Below, one piece after another: positions 47,786-57,100 of a stretch of DNA of 64,000 nucleotides. Source of the DNA: Psychrosphaera sp. B3R10 (lineage in GTDB: Bacteria; Pseudomonadota; Gammaproteobacteria; Enterobacterales; Alteromonadaceae); NCBI RefSeq assembly GCF_018861025.1, contig NZ_JAHKQH010000036.1:24858-88857 (forward strand), read 5' to 3'. The notes under the pieces are model-generated. The model was not told where the DNA came from and ran no database searches. It worked only from the letters and a program-made list of their open reading frames with translations. Made by a program: the position numbers and the translations under genes. How positions within the stretch are numbered: position 1 is the first letter of the stretch; each line of letters begins with the position of its first letter.

Positions 47786-48080
47786 TGGCCTTTGGGCGAG
47801 CTTACTGTTAAACGTAAGCTTCGCCTATGCGGCAGTACCTCTTGAATGTGTGCAATTACCATCTAGAGTCAAAGCATGCCCTAACCTGGTTTACCGTGGC
47901 ATCGATGATCCCGAAACAGGGAAAACAAAGATATTTTGTTTCTGTAAAACTGACATGGTCAAACTAACAGCAAAAAATGTTTCGGAAGAACAAAGAATTC
48001 TAAATAAAATGGAATTACGGGATTTATTAGCAAAATATAACTACACTGAAAAGCAATTGTTCAAGTTAATTAGTAATTAA
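47754..48080 (+). CDS. Small exported Cys-containing protein of unknown function
   Basis: This 108-aa protein starts at ATG 47754 (GGAAC upstream) inside the end of glgA, with a 32-base overlap in another frame. A signal peptide (ending SFAYA) is followed by VPLECVQLPSRVKACPNL and IFCFCKTDMVKLT, giving four Cys that could form two disulfides in the periplasm. The C-terminal helix is charged. I do not recognise the family. It may be expressed with either glgA or the sensor kinase gene downstream. Confidence 0.7.
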   Translation: MLKYINKCSINGLWASLLLNVSFAYAAVPLECVQLPSRVKACPNLVYRGIDDPETGKTKIFCFCKTDMVKLTAKNVSEEQRILNKMELRDLLAKYNYTEKQLFKLISN

Positions 48081-48164
48081 ACAATGACTAAAATAGTGCT
48101 TCGCAGATAAAGATATTTGCTTAATGCTAGCGCGCAATAATTAGCATATATAGATAGAGACCTT

Positions 48165-49826
48165 GTGAGTAAAAAAACCGCTTCATCTTTAAAAACAACA
48201 ATACTAACCTCCATTTTAATGGTCGGCATTTTGTCATTGGTATTGTCTGTATCCGTTACTATTTATAAGAGTAACGAGCAATATACGCGTGAAGCTTCAT
48301 TTTTTGTGCAACAAATTGCAAAGATAGTCGCCTATAACTCTATAATCCCCGTTGCCTTCAACCAGCAAGGTGACCTTGACGACAAGCAAAAAGGATTTCT
48401 AAATACCATCAATAACATCAAAGAAGTTAGCCATATCCACATTTATCGATATGATGATTTCTCTGAGGAATTAACACTTTTTGCAAGCTACATAAAAAAG
48501 GGAGCAACGACACTAAGACCTCAATACAGCAAGGTTAAGACCCTAAAACAACCCGTATTCACGGAACGTTACATCGAATATGCAGAGCCAATTTATGATC
48601 ATAGCTTTGAGGGTTCTACTCAAAACCCTCCCATTGGCTATGTGTATTTAAGATATGAACTCACCCAATACCTCCAATACAATCAGGAAATGTTAACCTG
48701 GAATACAATCGTTGCCGCTGTTGTAATCGCGTTAAGTATTTTGGCTTCCTTTTATGTATTAAATAAAGTGGTTGCCCCTATCAACCGCTTTGTCAGAGAA
48801 ATTCAGTTAATAACCCAAAATAAGGCTTTTGATTCTAGGGTAAAATCCACCAACCTAATTGAAATGAATATGGTGGCTGAATCGATGAATGCGATGTTGG
48901 CTAAAATCAATTGGCAGATACATCAATCTGCTCAAGCTGAAAAAGAAATCACCGAGCTGAACCAAAACTTAGAAGAGAAAGTAATCTCACGCACTCAAGC
49001 TCTAAGAGATTCAAACCAAGAGCTGCTTGACGCCTTAGAGCAAGTACATCAATACCAATCTCAAGTTATTCAAAGTGAAAAAATGGCTTCATTAGGCCAA
49101 ATGGTCGCTGGGGTTGCCCACGAAGTAAATACACCAATTGGTTTAGGGGTAACAGCGTCCACAATGCTGAGCGATAAAATTGATGAAATCAGCGAGGCCA
49201 TGGAGAATCAAAAACTCAGCGCCCGCAAGCTCTCAAACTTTTTGGTCGAAAGCAAAGAAAACACCCAGATTATTTACCGTAATTTGAGTCGAGCAGCGGA
49301 TTTAATCAGTAGCTTTAAACAAGTTGCCGTAGATCAAAGTGCCGACATAAACAGAGAAGTAAATATAAAGTCATTTTTTGAAGATATTTTATTGTCTCTT
49401 AACCCAACATTGAAACAAACCAGTCATGTAATCGATATTGATTGTGACGAAAACCTAGTTATCAAATCTAAACCAGGTCCTCTAAATCAGATAATCATAA
49501 ATCTGATAATGAACTCCATTATTCATGGTTTTGACCAAATGGACCGCGGCCTAATTTCAATTCGGATAACGCAAAGAGCTAATACGTGTACGATTCATTA
49601 TTCTGACAATGGCTCAGGTATTGAAGAAAAGATTAAACAAAAAATATTTGACCCGTTTGTAACCACGCGACGCGGTGAAGGCGGCTCTGGACTAGGTATG
49701 CACCTTGTGTATAACTTGGTAACGCAAGCGCTAAATGGTCGTATTGAAGTAACTAGCGAACTTGGTAATGGTGCGTCATTTGATATTCAATTTCCAGCAG
49801 TTCAGGTTCTTGAATATGAAAGTTAA
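48165..49826 (+). CDS. Membrane sensor histidine kinase with HAMP domain
   Basis: This 553-aa protein has two membrane helices (about 12-32 and 180-200) flanking a periplasmic sensor of about 145 residues, then HAMP, a long coiled coil and a kinase core. The H-box reads GVAHEVNTPIGLG, of the HEVNTP type rather than HEIRTP, and the ATPase boxes are MNSIIHGF, YSDNGSGIEE and GGSGLGMHLV. There is no receiver domain. The start is GTG. The next gene, a YfiR-like periplasmic protein, overlaps its end by 11 bases, so the pair probably works together. Confidence 0.9.
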   Translation: MSKKTASSLKTTILTSILMVGILSLVLSVSVTIYKSNEQYTREASFFVQQIAKIVAYNSIIPVAFNQQGDLDDKQKGFLNTINNIKEVSHIHIYRYDDFSEELTLFASYIKKGATTLRPQYSKVKTLKQPVFTERYIEYAEPIYDHSFEGSTQNPPIGYVYLRYELTQYLQYNQEMLTWNTIVAAVVIALSILASFYVLNKVVAPINRFVREIQLITQNKAFDSRVKSTNLIEMNMVAESMNAMLAKINWQIHQSAQAEKEITELNQNLEEKVISRTQALRDSNQELLDALEQVHQYQSQVIQSEKMASLGQMVAGVAHEVNTPIGLGVTASTMLSDKIDEISEAMENQKLSARKLSNFLVESKENTQIIYRNLSRAADLISSFKQVAVDQSADINREVNIKSFFEDILLSLNPTLKQTSHVIDIDCDENLVIKSKPGPLNQIIINLIMNSIIHGFDQMDRGLISIRITQRANTCTIHYSDNGSGIEEKIKQKIFDPFVTTRRGEGGSGLGMHLVYNLVTQALNGRIEVTSELGNGASFDIQFPAVQVLEYES

Positions 49827-50349
49827 ATATTTGCAGATTTTGCTGTTAGTAAGCTCTCTACTTTTTAATTTGACTTATTCGAAACAAGCAACGGCAAAAA
49901 CAACCACACCGTTGGAACTGAAAGCGGTTTTAATCTATAAGATCGGCGCTTATTTACGCTCGAGAAATTCCCCAACAATTAAGGACTATTGTTTTGTCGG
50001 CGAAAAGGGCAAGGTATTAGCTGACTTGTTAATTGCAATGGTAAAATCCCGAGAGTTACAAAACACCATTAATGTTACGACTGAATCGTCTTTAGAAAAG
50101 TTCGGGACTCGCCAATGCCATATACTCTATGTTGCTGATATACCTAAAGACATGGAGCAAAAGCTAGTTTCATTATCCCAGTCAACCTTAACAATTGTTG
50201 GCGATGTATCGCAGTTAAAAAAAGGTGGGATTGTCAGTATCGAGGTTCAAGGTCGTAAATCGACGCTTTATACAAGTCTGAGCAATTTAAAAAACTCCGA
50301 CATAGAAATCCATTCAAGATTGCTATCGATTATGACCAACGTTGACTAA
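49816..50349 (+). CDS. YfiR-family (DUF4154) periplasmic protein
   Basis: This is a protein of about 177 aa with a signal peptide (MKVKYLQILLLVSSLLFNL). LELKAVLIYKIGAYLRSRN, CHILYVADI, TLTIVGDVSQLKKGGIVSIEVQGRK match the YfiR/DUF4154 family. In Pseudomonas YfiR holds the membrane diguanylate cyclase YfiN inactive. Here the partner is more likely the preceding sensor kinase, which it overlaps. The start at 49816 gives a proper signal peptide. Confidence 0.85.
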   Translation: MKVKYLQILLLVSSLLFNLTYSKQATAKTTTPLELKAVLIYKIGAYLRSRNSPTIKDYCFVGEKGKVLADLLIAMVKSRELQNTINVTTESSLEKFGTRQCHILYVADIPKDMEQKLVSLSQSTLTIVGDVSQLKKGGIVSIEVQGRKSTLYTSLSNLKNSDIEIHSRLLSIMTNVD

Positions 50350-50362
50350 GTCTGGTTCAAAT

Positions 50363-52189
50363 CTAGATAGGATTAATGTCTAGGTAGTAATCTCGGTAAG
50401 AGCAAAAACTATAGTCTTTGCCTGCAACATTCTTTTTGCCCGCCAAGGAAATCGACGTACGGCTTTTGGTTACGTATAAGGTATGTCCGGTCCCCAAAAC
50501 GGAGTGTTTCATTGTTGCCGAATCTGCCCCAGTTGCACACAACATGTTTACTGTTCTTCTATAATTGTCATTTTTAAACGCGCTGCCACTTTTGATAACA
50601 GGCCGAGAACGACTATTGCCACTATATTTCCAGTCCGCAAAACTTATGATCACTTTGTTGTTTCTAAAAAAGAGTTTGTCTTCATCTGTCAGGTAATGAC
50701 TTCTCACTGACAATATTGAATTCTCGAATCCTTTGTCCTTCTCAACCTCGGATAAGTCAAAAATACTGACGCCATTTTCACCAATAACTTCCATTCTTAA
50801 TGGAATTTCCCTGCTGTCGTCTATACCAATCATCAATGCCGTTCGTTCGTCTATTCCATAACCCATGATACTTTTGGACTGACTAATCAATTGTATTAAG
50901 CGACCTTGTCTACCTCGTTCTGAGAATCGGGTATCGACCACACCAAACGGGAATAACCCCAAGCCTCCGTCAGCTATATATGTAGCTTGTCCATCTTTGA
51001 ATTTTCGTGGGCAATTTTTAATTTTGTCACATTGCTTAAGCGGTGTTTTTGTTTGAAAAGCACCGTAAAGCAATGCCTTGTGACTGTCCCCATCAAGCAT
51101 CATTACGGGTTTAGAAATAGATGACTGGCCCCCTGCAAATGCCATCGCAGATTCTTGATCCGCAGCAACAACTAATTCGGCTTTTAACATTCTTTGCTGG
51201 ATTTCGTTAAGAATACTTTTAGCCATAGGATAGTCGTTGATAAAAGCATTTTTTAGATGAAAAGCATCGCCCTCAACAAAATAAATCCCCTGTGCTTCAG
51301 CCAACATTTCATTTAAGCGTTCAGGCTTTTTACAGATATCTCGTTGATACTCGGTTAATTTAGGGAATATTCGCTGGCGAGCGTATTGTTGTAATAACGA
51401 TTGTCGGTAGTCTTCGAGTTTGTCACAGGCTTCAGCATCTTGATTCTGATTATTCGCTTCAATCGCAGCAAACAACGCCAAATCAGCAGGTAGCCAAGTA
51501 ACGTCAGCGCCGAGCTCTTCAAATAGCTGAGTATATAAATCAACAGGCTCAAACTGGTCACGGTTTGCAGCAGTGACGATGACAATTTTAGGCCGTTTGC
51601 TAGACGTTAGTGTTTTGCTCTGGCGAACAAACTCCCTTAGTACCTTTAACGAAAAATGACTTTTACTGTTTTTAATATCGACCTTTATTTTCCGATGTTC
51701 GTCTGTACTCAGAATATTATGTTCAATATTACCCATTTGTAAGATATCGAGCATGGTATGAAACTCAACATCTTGCAAAGATTGCAGCAAATCAGAACCA
51801 CGTAGTTTTTTGCCTTTGTCGGTAATCTCTGCATCGCGCAATGCGGTCAGTAATTGACGACGAGTCAGTACGCCTTTTGTTCGGCTATGGGCTTGTTTAA
51901 CCGCTTCGATAAGTTGATTTTTTTCAATGATTCGAGCCGGTGACCAGATGGTGCGTTGTAATTCGGCAATTCGGCTTTCATCGATAAAGTAGGCATAATC
52001 AACATGATCTTCTGAGGAAAGTTTTAATGGTTTAGTACATTCTCGTATTGATTGACTCGTGCAAAATTCGAGTCCCCCACCAATAAGCATTAGCGAATAG
52101 TCAGCCTTCCCGTTAGCAGCTGGGCTTGCCATAACAAATGACATTAATGTCAATCCTACAACACTTCCGGTCAACCATCTCATACTCAC
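50363..52189 (-). CDS. Exported cyanophycinase-like (peptidase S51) protein, extended
   Basis: This 608-aa protein has a signal peptide (cleavage near VMASPAANG) and a cyanophycinase/S51 core: GIYFVEGDAFHLKNAF, VVDTRFSERGRQGRLIQLI (family His/Arg block) and MGYGIDERTALMI. The nucleophile elbow is normally GTSAGA; here the matching strand reads ADQESAMAF, keeping a Ser but losing both Gly. An extra region of about 170 residues precedes the core. Family cyanophycinases cut beta-Asp-Arg; this one may be altered or inactive. GTG start with AGAGGA upstream. Confidence 0.8.
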   Translation of the reverse strand: MSMRWLTGSVVGLTLMSFVMASPAANGKADYSLMLIGGGLEFCTSQSIRECTKPLKLSSEDHVDYAYFIDESRIAELQRTIWSPARIIEKNQLIEAVKQAHSRTKGVLTRRQLLTALRDAEITDKGKKLRGSDLLQSLQDVEFHTMLDILQMGNIEHNILSTDEHRKIKVDIKNSKSHFSLKVLREFVRQSKTLTSSKRPKIVIVTAANRDQFEPVDLYTQLFEELGADVTWLPADLALFAAIEANNQNQDAEACDKLEDYRQSLLQQYARQRIFPKLTEYQRDICKKPERLNEMLAEAQGIYFVEGDAFHLKNAFINDYPMAKSILNEIQQRMLKAELVVAADQESAMAFAGGQSSISKPVMMLDGDSHKALLYGAFQTKTPLKQCDKIKNCPRKFKDGQATYIADGGLGLFPFGVVDTRFSERGRQGRLIQLISQSKSIMGYGIDERTALMIGIDDSREIPLRMEVIGENGVSIFDLSEVEKDKGFENSILSVRSHYLTDEDKLFFRNNKVIISFADWKYSGNSRSRPVIKSGSAFKNDNYRRTVNMLCATGADSATMKHSVLGTGHTLYVTKSRTSISLAGKKNVAGKDYSFCSYRDYYLDINPI

Positions 52190-52505
52190 AACATTCCTCT
52201 GTTTGTTTTATGCCCAACTAACGTCTACTTTACGATCCATTGGCTACAATTTAAATGTTTATTATACCCAACTGATTTTTAAACCTTGAAATAGTGATCC
52301 AGCGAACACATTTCAACGTATATACATACATCTATAGCACCAAAACTAAGATATTCCGAAAAATCTATACCCGACTAACTTACTAGGGTATTCGAATGCT
52401 TGGAATTATGATATAAACGCATCTTAATTTTGAACTTAATTTTTTAAAGAGCCCTCTCTCTGACACCCGAGGGCTTTTTTGCTGACTTTTTAATGTGGAG
52501 TTTCC
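52190..52505. other. Divergent intergenic region upstream of folE2
   Basis: These 316 bases lie between divergent starts. The only clear element is the hairpin-plus-T-run at 52450-52480, immediately before folE2. No open frame is convincing. Confidence 0.6.
52450..52480 (+). terminator. Terminator-like hairpin in the folE2 leader
   Basis: Stem AGCCCTC / GAGGGCT, 12-base loop, then six T. It ends 25 bases before the folE2 ATG, yet no plus-strand gene lies upstream within the intergenic region, so it is either an attenuator of folE2 or the end of a small transcript. Confidence 0.75.
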
Positions 52506-53426
52506 ATGCCAACCAAAATGCCAGATATTGCAAACCAAGCACAAGCACAAACTGAAGGCGTGCTCGATTGGGTAGGAATGAGCAATATTGAAATGCCAAT
52601 CATGGTGGAAATGCAAGGCGAAAGCCGACCTGTATCGGCACTGGTCGAAGCATTTGTAAATTTAAACCAACCTAAAGCCAAAGGCATTCATATGTCACGC
52701 CTTTATTTAATGTTGGATGAACTTTCAGTTGAAAGCGCGTTAAACCAATCTAATTTGGTTAAATTGCTTAATAACTTCATTGTAAGCCACGAAGACTTAA
52801 GCAACAGTGCACATGTTAAATTTGAATTTGATTATCACCTTAGACGAAAATCTTTGATTAGCGGTAAATTAGGCTGGAAAGCTTACCCAGTAGTGATTAC
52901 GGGTAACTTAACAGAAGGCGAATTTGATATCGAACTTGCCGTTAAAGTTCCATATTCATCAACATGCCCATGCTCAGCTGCATTAGCCCGTCAATTAATT
53001 CAAAATGCATTTAACGAAAAATTCAGTGGTGAAGTTAATGCTGAAGACGTTCGCAATTGGTTAGGTACAACGGAAGGCATTGTTGCGACACCGCACAGCC
53101 AACGTTCTATTGCTGAAGTTAAAGTAAAGTTAGCCGCGTCAGTGGATGACTTTCCAATCGTCGACTTGGTTGATGCCATCGAAGATGCGTTACAAACACC
53201 TGTTCAAGCGGCAGTTAAACGCGAAGATGAACAAGAGTTTGCGAGATTAAATGGCCAAAACTTGATGTTTTGTGAAGACGCAAGTCGACGCATTAAACAT
53301 GCACTTAACCATATAGATGGTTACCGTGACTTTTGGTTGCGCGTTAATCATTATGAATCGCTTCATGCCCACGACGCTGTATCGGTTGCAAGCAAAGGCA
53401 TTTCTGGTGGTTACTCATCTAGATAG
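52506..53426 (+). CDS. folE2: GTP cyclohydrolase FolE2 (type IB)
   Basis: This 306-aa protein matches FolE2: [54 protein letters not shown] (metal Cys), [13 protein letters not shown] and [18 protein letters not shown]. It converts GTP to dihydroneopterin triphosphate for folate and queuosine synthesis and can work with metals other than zinc. GGAG precedes the ATG. The adjacent leader hairpin suggests control by early termination. Confidence 0.95.
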   Translation: MPTKMPDIANQAQAQTEGVLDWVGMSNIEMPIMVEMQGESRPVSALVEAFVNLNQPKAKGIHMSRLYLMLDELSVESALNQSNLVKLLNNFIVSHEDLSNSAHVKFEFDYHLRRKSLISGKLGWKAYPVVITGNLTEGEFDIELAVKVPYSSTCPCSAALARQLIQNAFNEKFSGEVNAEDVRNWLGTTEGIVATPHSQRSIAEVKVKLAASVDDFPIVDLVDAIEDALQTPVQAAVKREDEQEFARLNGQNLMFCEDASRRIKHALNHIDGYRDFWLRVNHYESLHAHDAVSVASKGISGGYSSR

Positions 53427-53477
53427 TTGATGTCTGTATAACTGGTTATTCTGACGCATCAATAAGCTCATTAAATT

Positions 53478-53503
53478 AAGCCCGAAACACTCGGGCTTTT
53501 TTG
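53478..53503 (+). terminator. Intrinsic terminator after folE2
   Basis: An 8-bp stem AAGCCCGA / TCGGGCTT with a five-base loop followed by a run of T lies about 50 bases after the stop. Confidence 0.85.
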
Positions 53504-53904
53504 TGTTTGGTTTTTAGGCTCGGCCAAACCACTTCATAACCCACAATACGTAAATCTTCACAATTAGAAGTTCCTTCTATATATAGCAGACTAAAAATAA
53601 GCGTTATCAAATTAGGAAAATTTCCATTTTAATGGCCAACAAGCATAATAGAGTCGATAACCACCGCCTATTATTTAACAAAAACGTGATTTATTACCTC
53701 ATCACTAATTTAACCCTATCCGTTTTATCTAAATAACGACCAAAGTTAAATCGTCAAAACCTAAGTAAATTTAAAAAAATTAAATTAGAAATATGTATGT
53801 CACAAAATTATGGTTTATTCTGACCAGATCAATGCTAATGTGAGTAATACTATTCAATATTAAAAAATCTTATTTGGTTGATTACTTTTATTAAAATATG
53901 CACA

Positions 53905-53927
53905 TTTCTGTAAATAAATTACAGAAA
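53905..53927. promoter_or_regulatory. Candidate operator: 9-bp inverted repeat upstream of gltB
   Basis: TTTCTGTAA, a five-base spacer ATAAA, then TTACAGAAA: a perfect dyad about 240 bases before the gltB start. The size and symmetry fit a dimeric repressor site; the protein is unknown. Confidence 0.5.
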
Positions 53928-54152
53928 ATACTGACATAACACCAAATCAACACCATAATCACTCTAACTTATGAAATTTTATTTCTTCTTATTTAGAGTA
54001 TTTATCCTATTTTGATATTGACCTGATGCGTAAATCTGGTTATGTTGTTCGGCCGTTTGAATTTTATAACCATAAAAGTGAATTTAAATTCACATCATGC
54101 AGCTACACAACAACATTAACAGGTGAAATACACCGGCTACTGCAAGGTTAGG

Positions 54153-54160
54153 AAGGAGGA
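54153..54160 (+). promoter_or_regulatory. Strong ribosome binding site fixing the gltB start
   Basis: AAGGAGGA is nearly complementary to the 16S rRNA tail and lies seven bases before GTG 54168. A longer in-frame start at 54123 lacks such a site. Confidence 0.8.
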
Positions 54161-54167
54161 TACCAGA

Positions 54168-57100
54168 GTGAACAACAATGGTTCTAAACAGATTCAGCTA
54201 ATGCACAACAGCCAAGACGTTCGCGAGAACTGTGGTTTTGGTTTAATTGCACACCTTGAAGGTGAAGCGAGTCACAAAATTGTACGCACTGCCATTACGA
54301 GCTTAGACCGTATGCAACACCGTGGAGGCATCTCTGCGGACGGTAAAACAGGTGATGGTTGTGGATTATTGATCCAAAAACCTGACGCGTTTTTTCGCGC
54401 GATAGCTGAAGAGCAAAATTGGCATCTAGGTAAAAAATACGGCGTAGGCACGATATTTTTAAGCCAAGATCCTATCAGGGCAGCAAAAGCAAAAGAGATC
54501 ATCCAACAAGAAATCGAAAACGAGATGTTGGAACTTGTCGGTTGGCGCGTTATGCCGACTAATAAGGAAGTTCTCGGCCAAATTGCCGCTGATCAATTGC
54601 CTCAAATTGAACAAGTGTTTATCAATGCACAACCAGGCTGGCGTAAGAAAGACTTTGAACGCCGCTTATATATGGCAAGACGCCGTATTGAAAAACAACT
54701 GTTAGACGATCCAGATTTCTACATACCGAGCCTTAGCTGTTTAGTTACAGTCTATAAAGGGCTAGTGATGCCTAAAGATCTGCCTAAATTCTATTTAGAT
54801 TTAGCAGACATTAGAATGGAAACTGCAATTTGTGTATTCCACCAACGTTTCTCAACGAACACCACTCCGCAATGGAAACTTGCGCAGCCGTTCCGTTATT
54901 TAGCGCACAATGGTGAAATCAATACCATCAAAGGTAACCGTCAGTGGGCAGAAGCTCGCGAGTACAAATTCCGTTCGCCTTTGATCCCTGATCTTCAAGA
55001 CGCAGCACCATTTGTCAGTAAGACAGGTTCAGACTCAGCATCTCTTGATAATATGTTGGAGCTATTTTTAGCCGGTGGTATGGACTTGTTCCGTGCTATG
55101 CGTCTATTAGTGCCACCTGCATATCAAAATCATCCTAAAATGGATAACAAGCTTAAAGCATTCTACGAATTTAATTCCATGCATATGGAACCGTGGGATG
55201 GCCCAGCCGGTATCGTTTTAACCAACGGTCGCCACGTAGCTTGTAACTTAGACCGTAATGGTCTTCGTCCAGCTCGTTATACGATTACCAAAAATAAGAT
55301 CCTGACGTTAGCGTCGGAGTCTGGCATTTGGGATTACACCCCTGACGAAGTTATTGAACAAGGTCGAGTTGGCCCTGGACAAATGTTAGCGGTTGATACT
55401 TATGTAGGTAAAGTGTGGCACTCGGATGAAATCGACAACGATTTAAAAGAACGTTTACCGTATGAAGAATGGTTGAAGAAAAACATCAATCATTTAAAAC
55501 CGTTTGAAGAGTGTGATGGCAACGAAATTGGTCAACGTCTATTTGATGACGAAACCCAAGCTGTCTACCACAAACTGTTTAATTACTCGTTTGAAGAAAT
55601 TGACCAAATCATTAAGGTTCTTGCCAAAGATGGGCAAGAAGCCACTGGCTCTATGGGTGACGACGCCCCTATGGCCGTTATGTCGAAGAAAAAACGTAAC
55701 TTCTATGACTACTTCCGTCAGTTATTTGCGCAGGTAACAAACCCGCCAATTGACCCGTTACGTGAAAGTCATGTTATGTCTTTGGCAACCTGTATTGGTC
55801 GTGAACAAAACGTGTTTAACGAAACGTCTGGTTATGCCAACCGTGTGTTATTCCAATCGCCTGTGCTGATGTACACCGACTTGGACCAATTACGTGAATA
55901 CGATGAAGAACACTACCGTACAGAAACAATTTCAATATTGTTCAACCCAGAACAAACCGACCTGAAATCGGCAATTGAGGCAGTTTGTACTCAAGCCATT
56001 GAAGCGGCTCGTGATAGAAATGCAGCGATATTAATTTTATCTGACCGCGCGATTGAAAAAGGTCTCGTACCAATCCCTGCAGCTATGGCTGTTGGTGCAG
56101 TACAAAATGCGTTAGTCACAAACAACTTACGCTGTGATGCCAATATGGTTGTCGAAACAGCTTCAGTTCGTGATTCACATCACTTTGCTGTGTTATTAGG
56201 TTTAGGCGCAACTGCTATTTATCCTTACATGGCCTATGAAACCGTTGAACAGTTTGTCGAAAACGGCAGCATTGATATTCCTGTTAAACAAGCGGTTTTA
56301 AACTACCGTAAAGGCATCAATAAAGGCCTTTACAAGATTATGTCGAAAATGGGTATCTCAACGATTGCAAGTTACCGTTGTTCTAACCTATTTGAAGCCG
56401 TTGGTTTAAGCACAGAAATCATGGAGTTGTGTTTCCCTAACATCACTTCAAGAATTGAAGGTGCAAGCTTTGACGATGTTCATCAAGATTTGATGCAACT
56501 AGGTAAAATTGCGTGGTTGAAGCGCAAAACAATTGATCACGGTGGACTATTAAAATACGTTCATGGTGGTGAATACCATGCCTATAACCCAGACGTTGTA
56601 ACTACTCTGCAAACAGCAGTTAAGTCTGGCGATTACGGCGACTACCAGAAATTTGCTCAGTTGGTAAATGGACGTAGTCCTGCGCACTTCCGTGACTTGA
56701 TGCAACTGAAACAGCAAGACTCAATCTCGATTGACGATGTTGTACCAGCTAAGAATTTATTCCCTCGTTTTGATACTGCCGCCATGTCGATAGGGGCATT
56801 AAGCCCTGAAGCTCACGAAGCTCTGGCTCAAGCGATGAATAAATTAGGCGGGTTCTCTAACTCTGGTGAAGGTGGTGAAGACCCTCGCCGTTTTGGAACC
56901 GACAAAAACTCACGTATTAAACAAATCGCGTCTGGCCGTTTTGGTGTAACACCTCATTACTTACGTAATGCTGATGTACTACAAATCAAAGTTGCTCAAG
57001 GTGCAAAACCAGGTGAAGGTGGACAATTACCAGGTGATAAAGTAACAGCTGAAATCGCGAAACTTCGTTTCTCGGTGCAAGGTGTTACGTTAATCTCACC

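Larger units (their letters stand above)
53427..54167. other. Long leader/intergenic region upstream of gltB
   Basis: Apart from the folE2 terminator and the inverted repeat described separately, I see no gene. A 34-codon frame at 53632-53736 has no close ribosome site. The gltBD promoter must lie here. Confidence 0.5.

Noticed and set aside
52190..52505. Known riboswitch class (preQ1, THF) or Zur box before folE2
   Set aside because: I could not match the conserved cores of these elements; only the terminator-like hairpin is supportable.
53632..53736. 34-codon frame in the gltB leader
   Set aside because: The nearest AGGA is too far upstream and the sequence shows no family features; could be examined only with conservation data.
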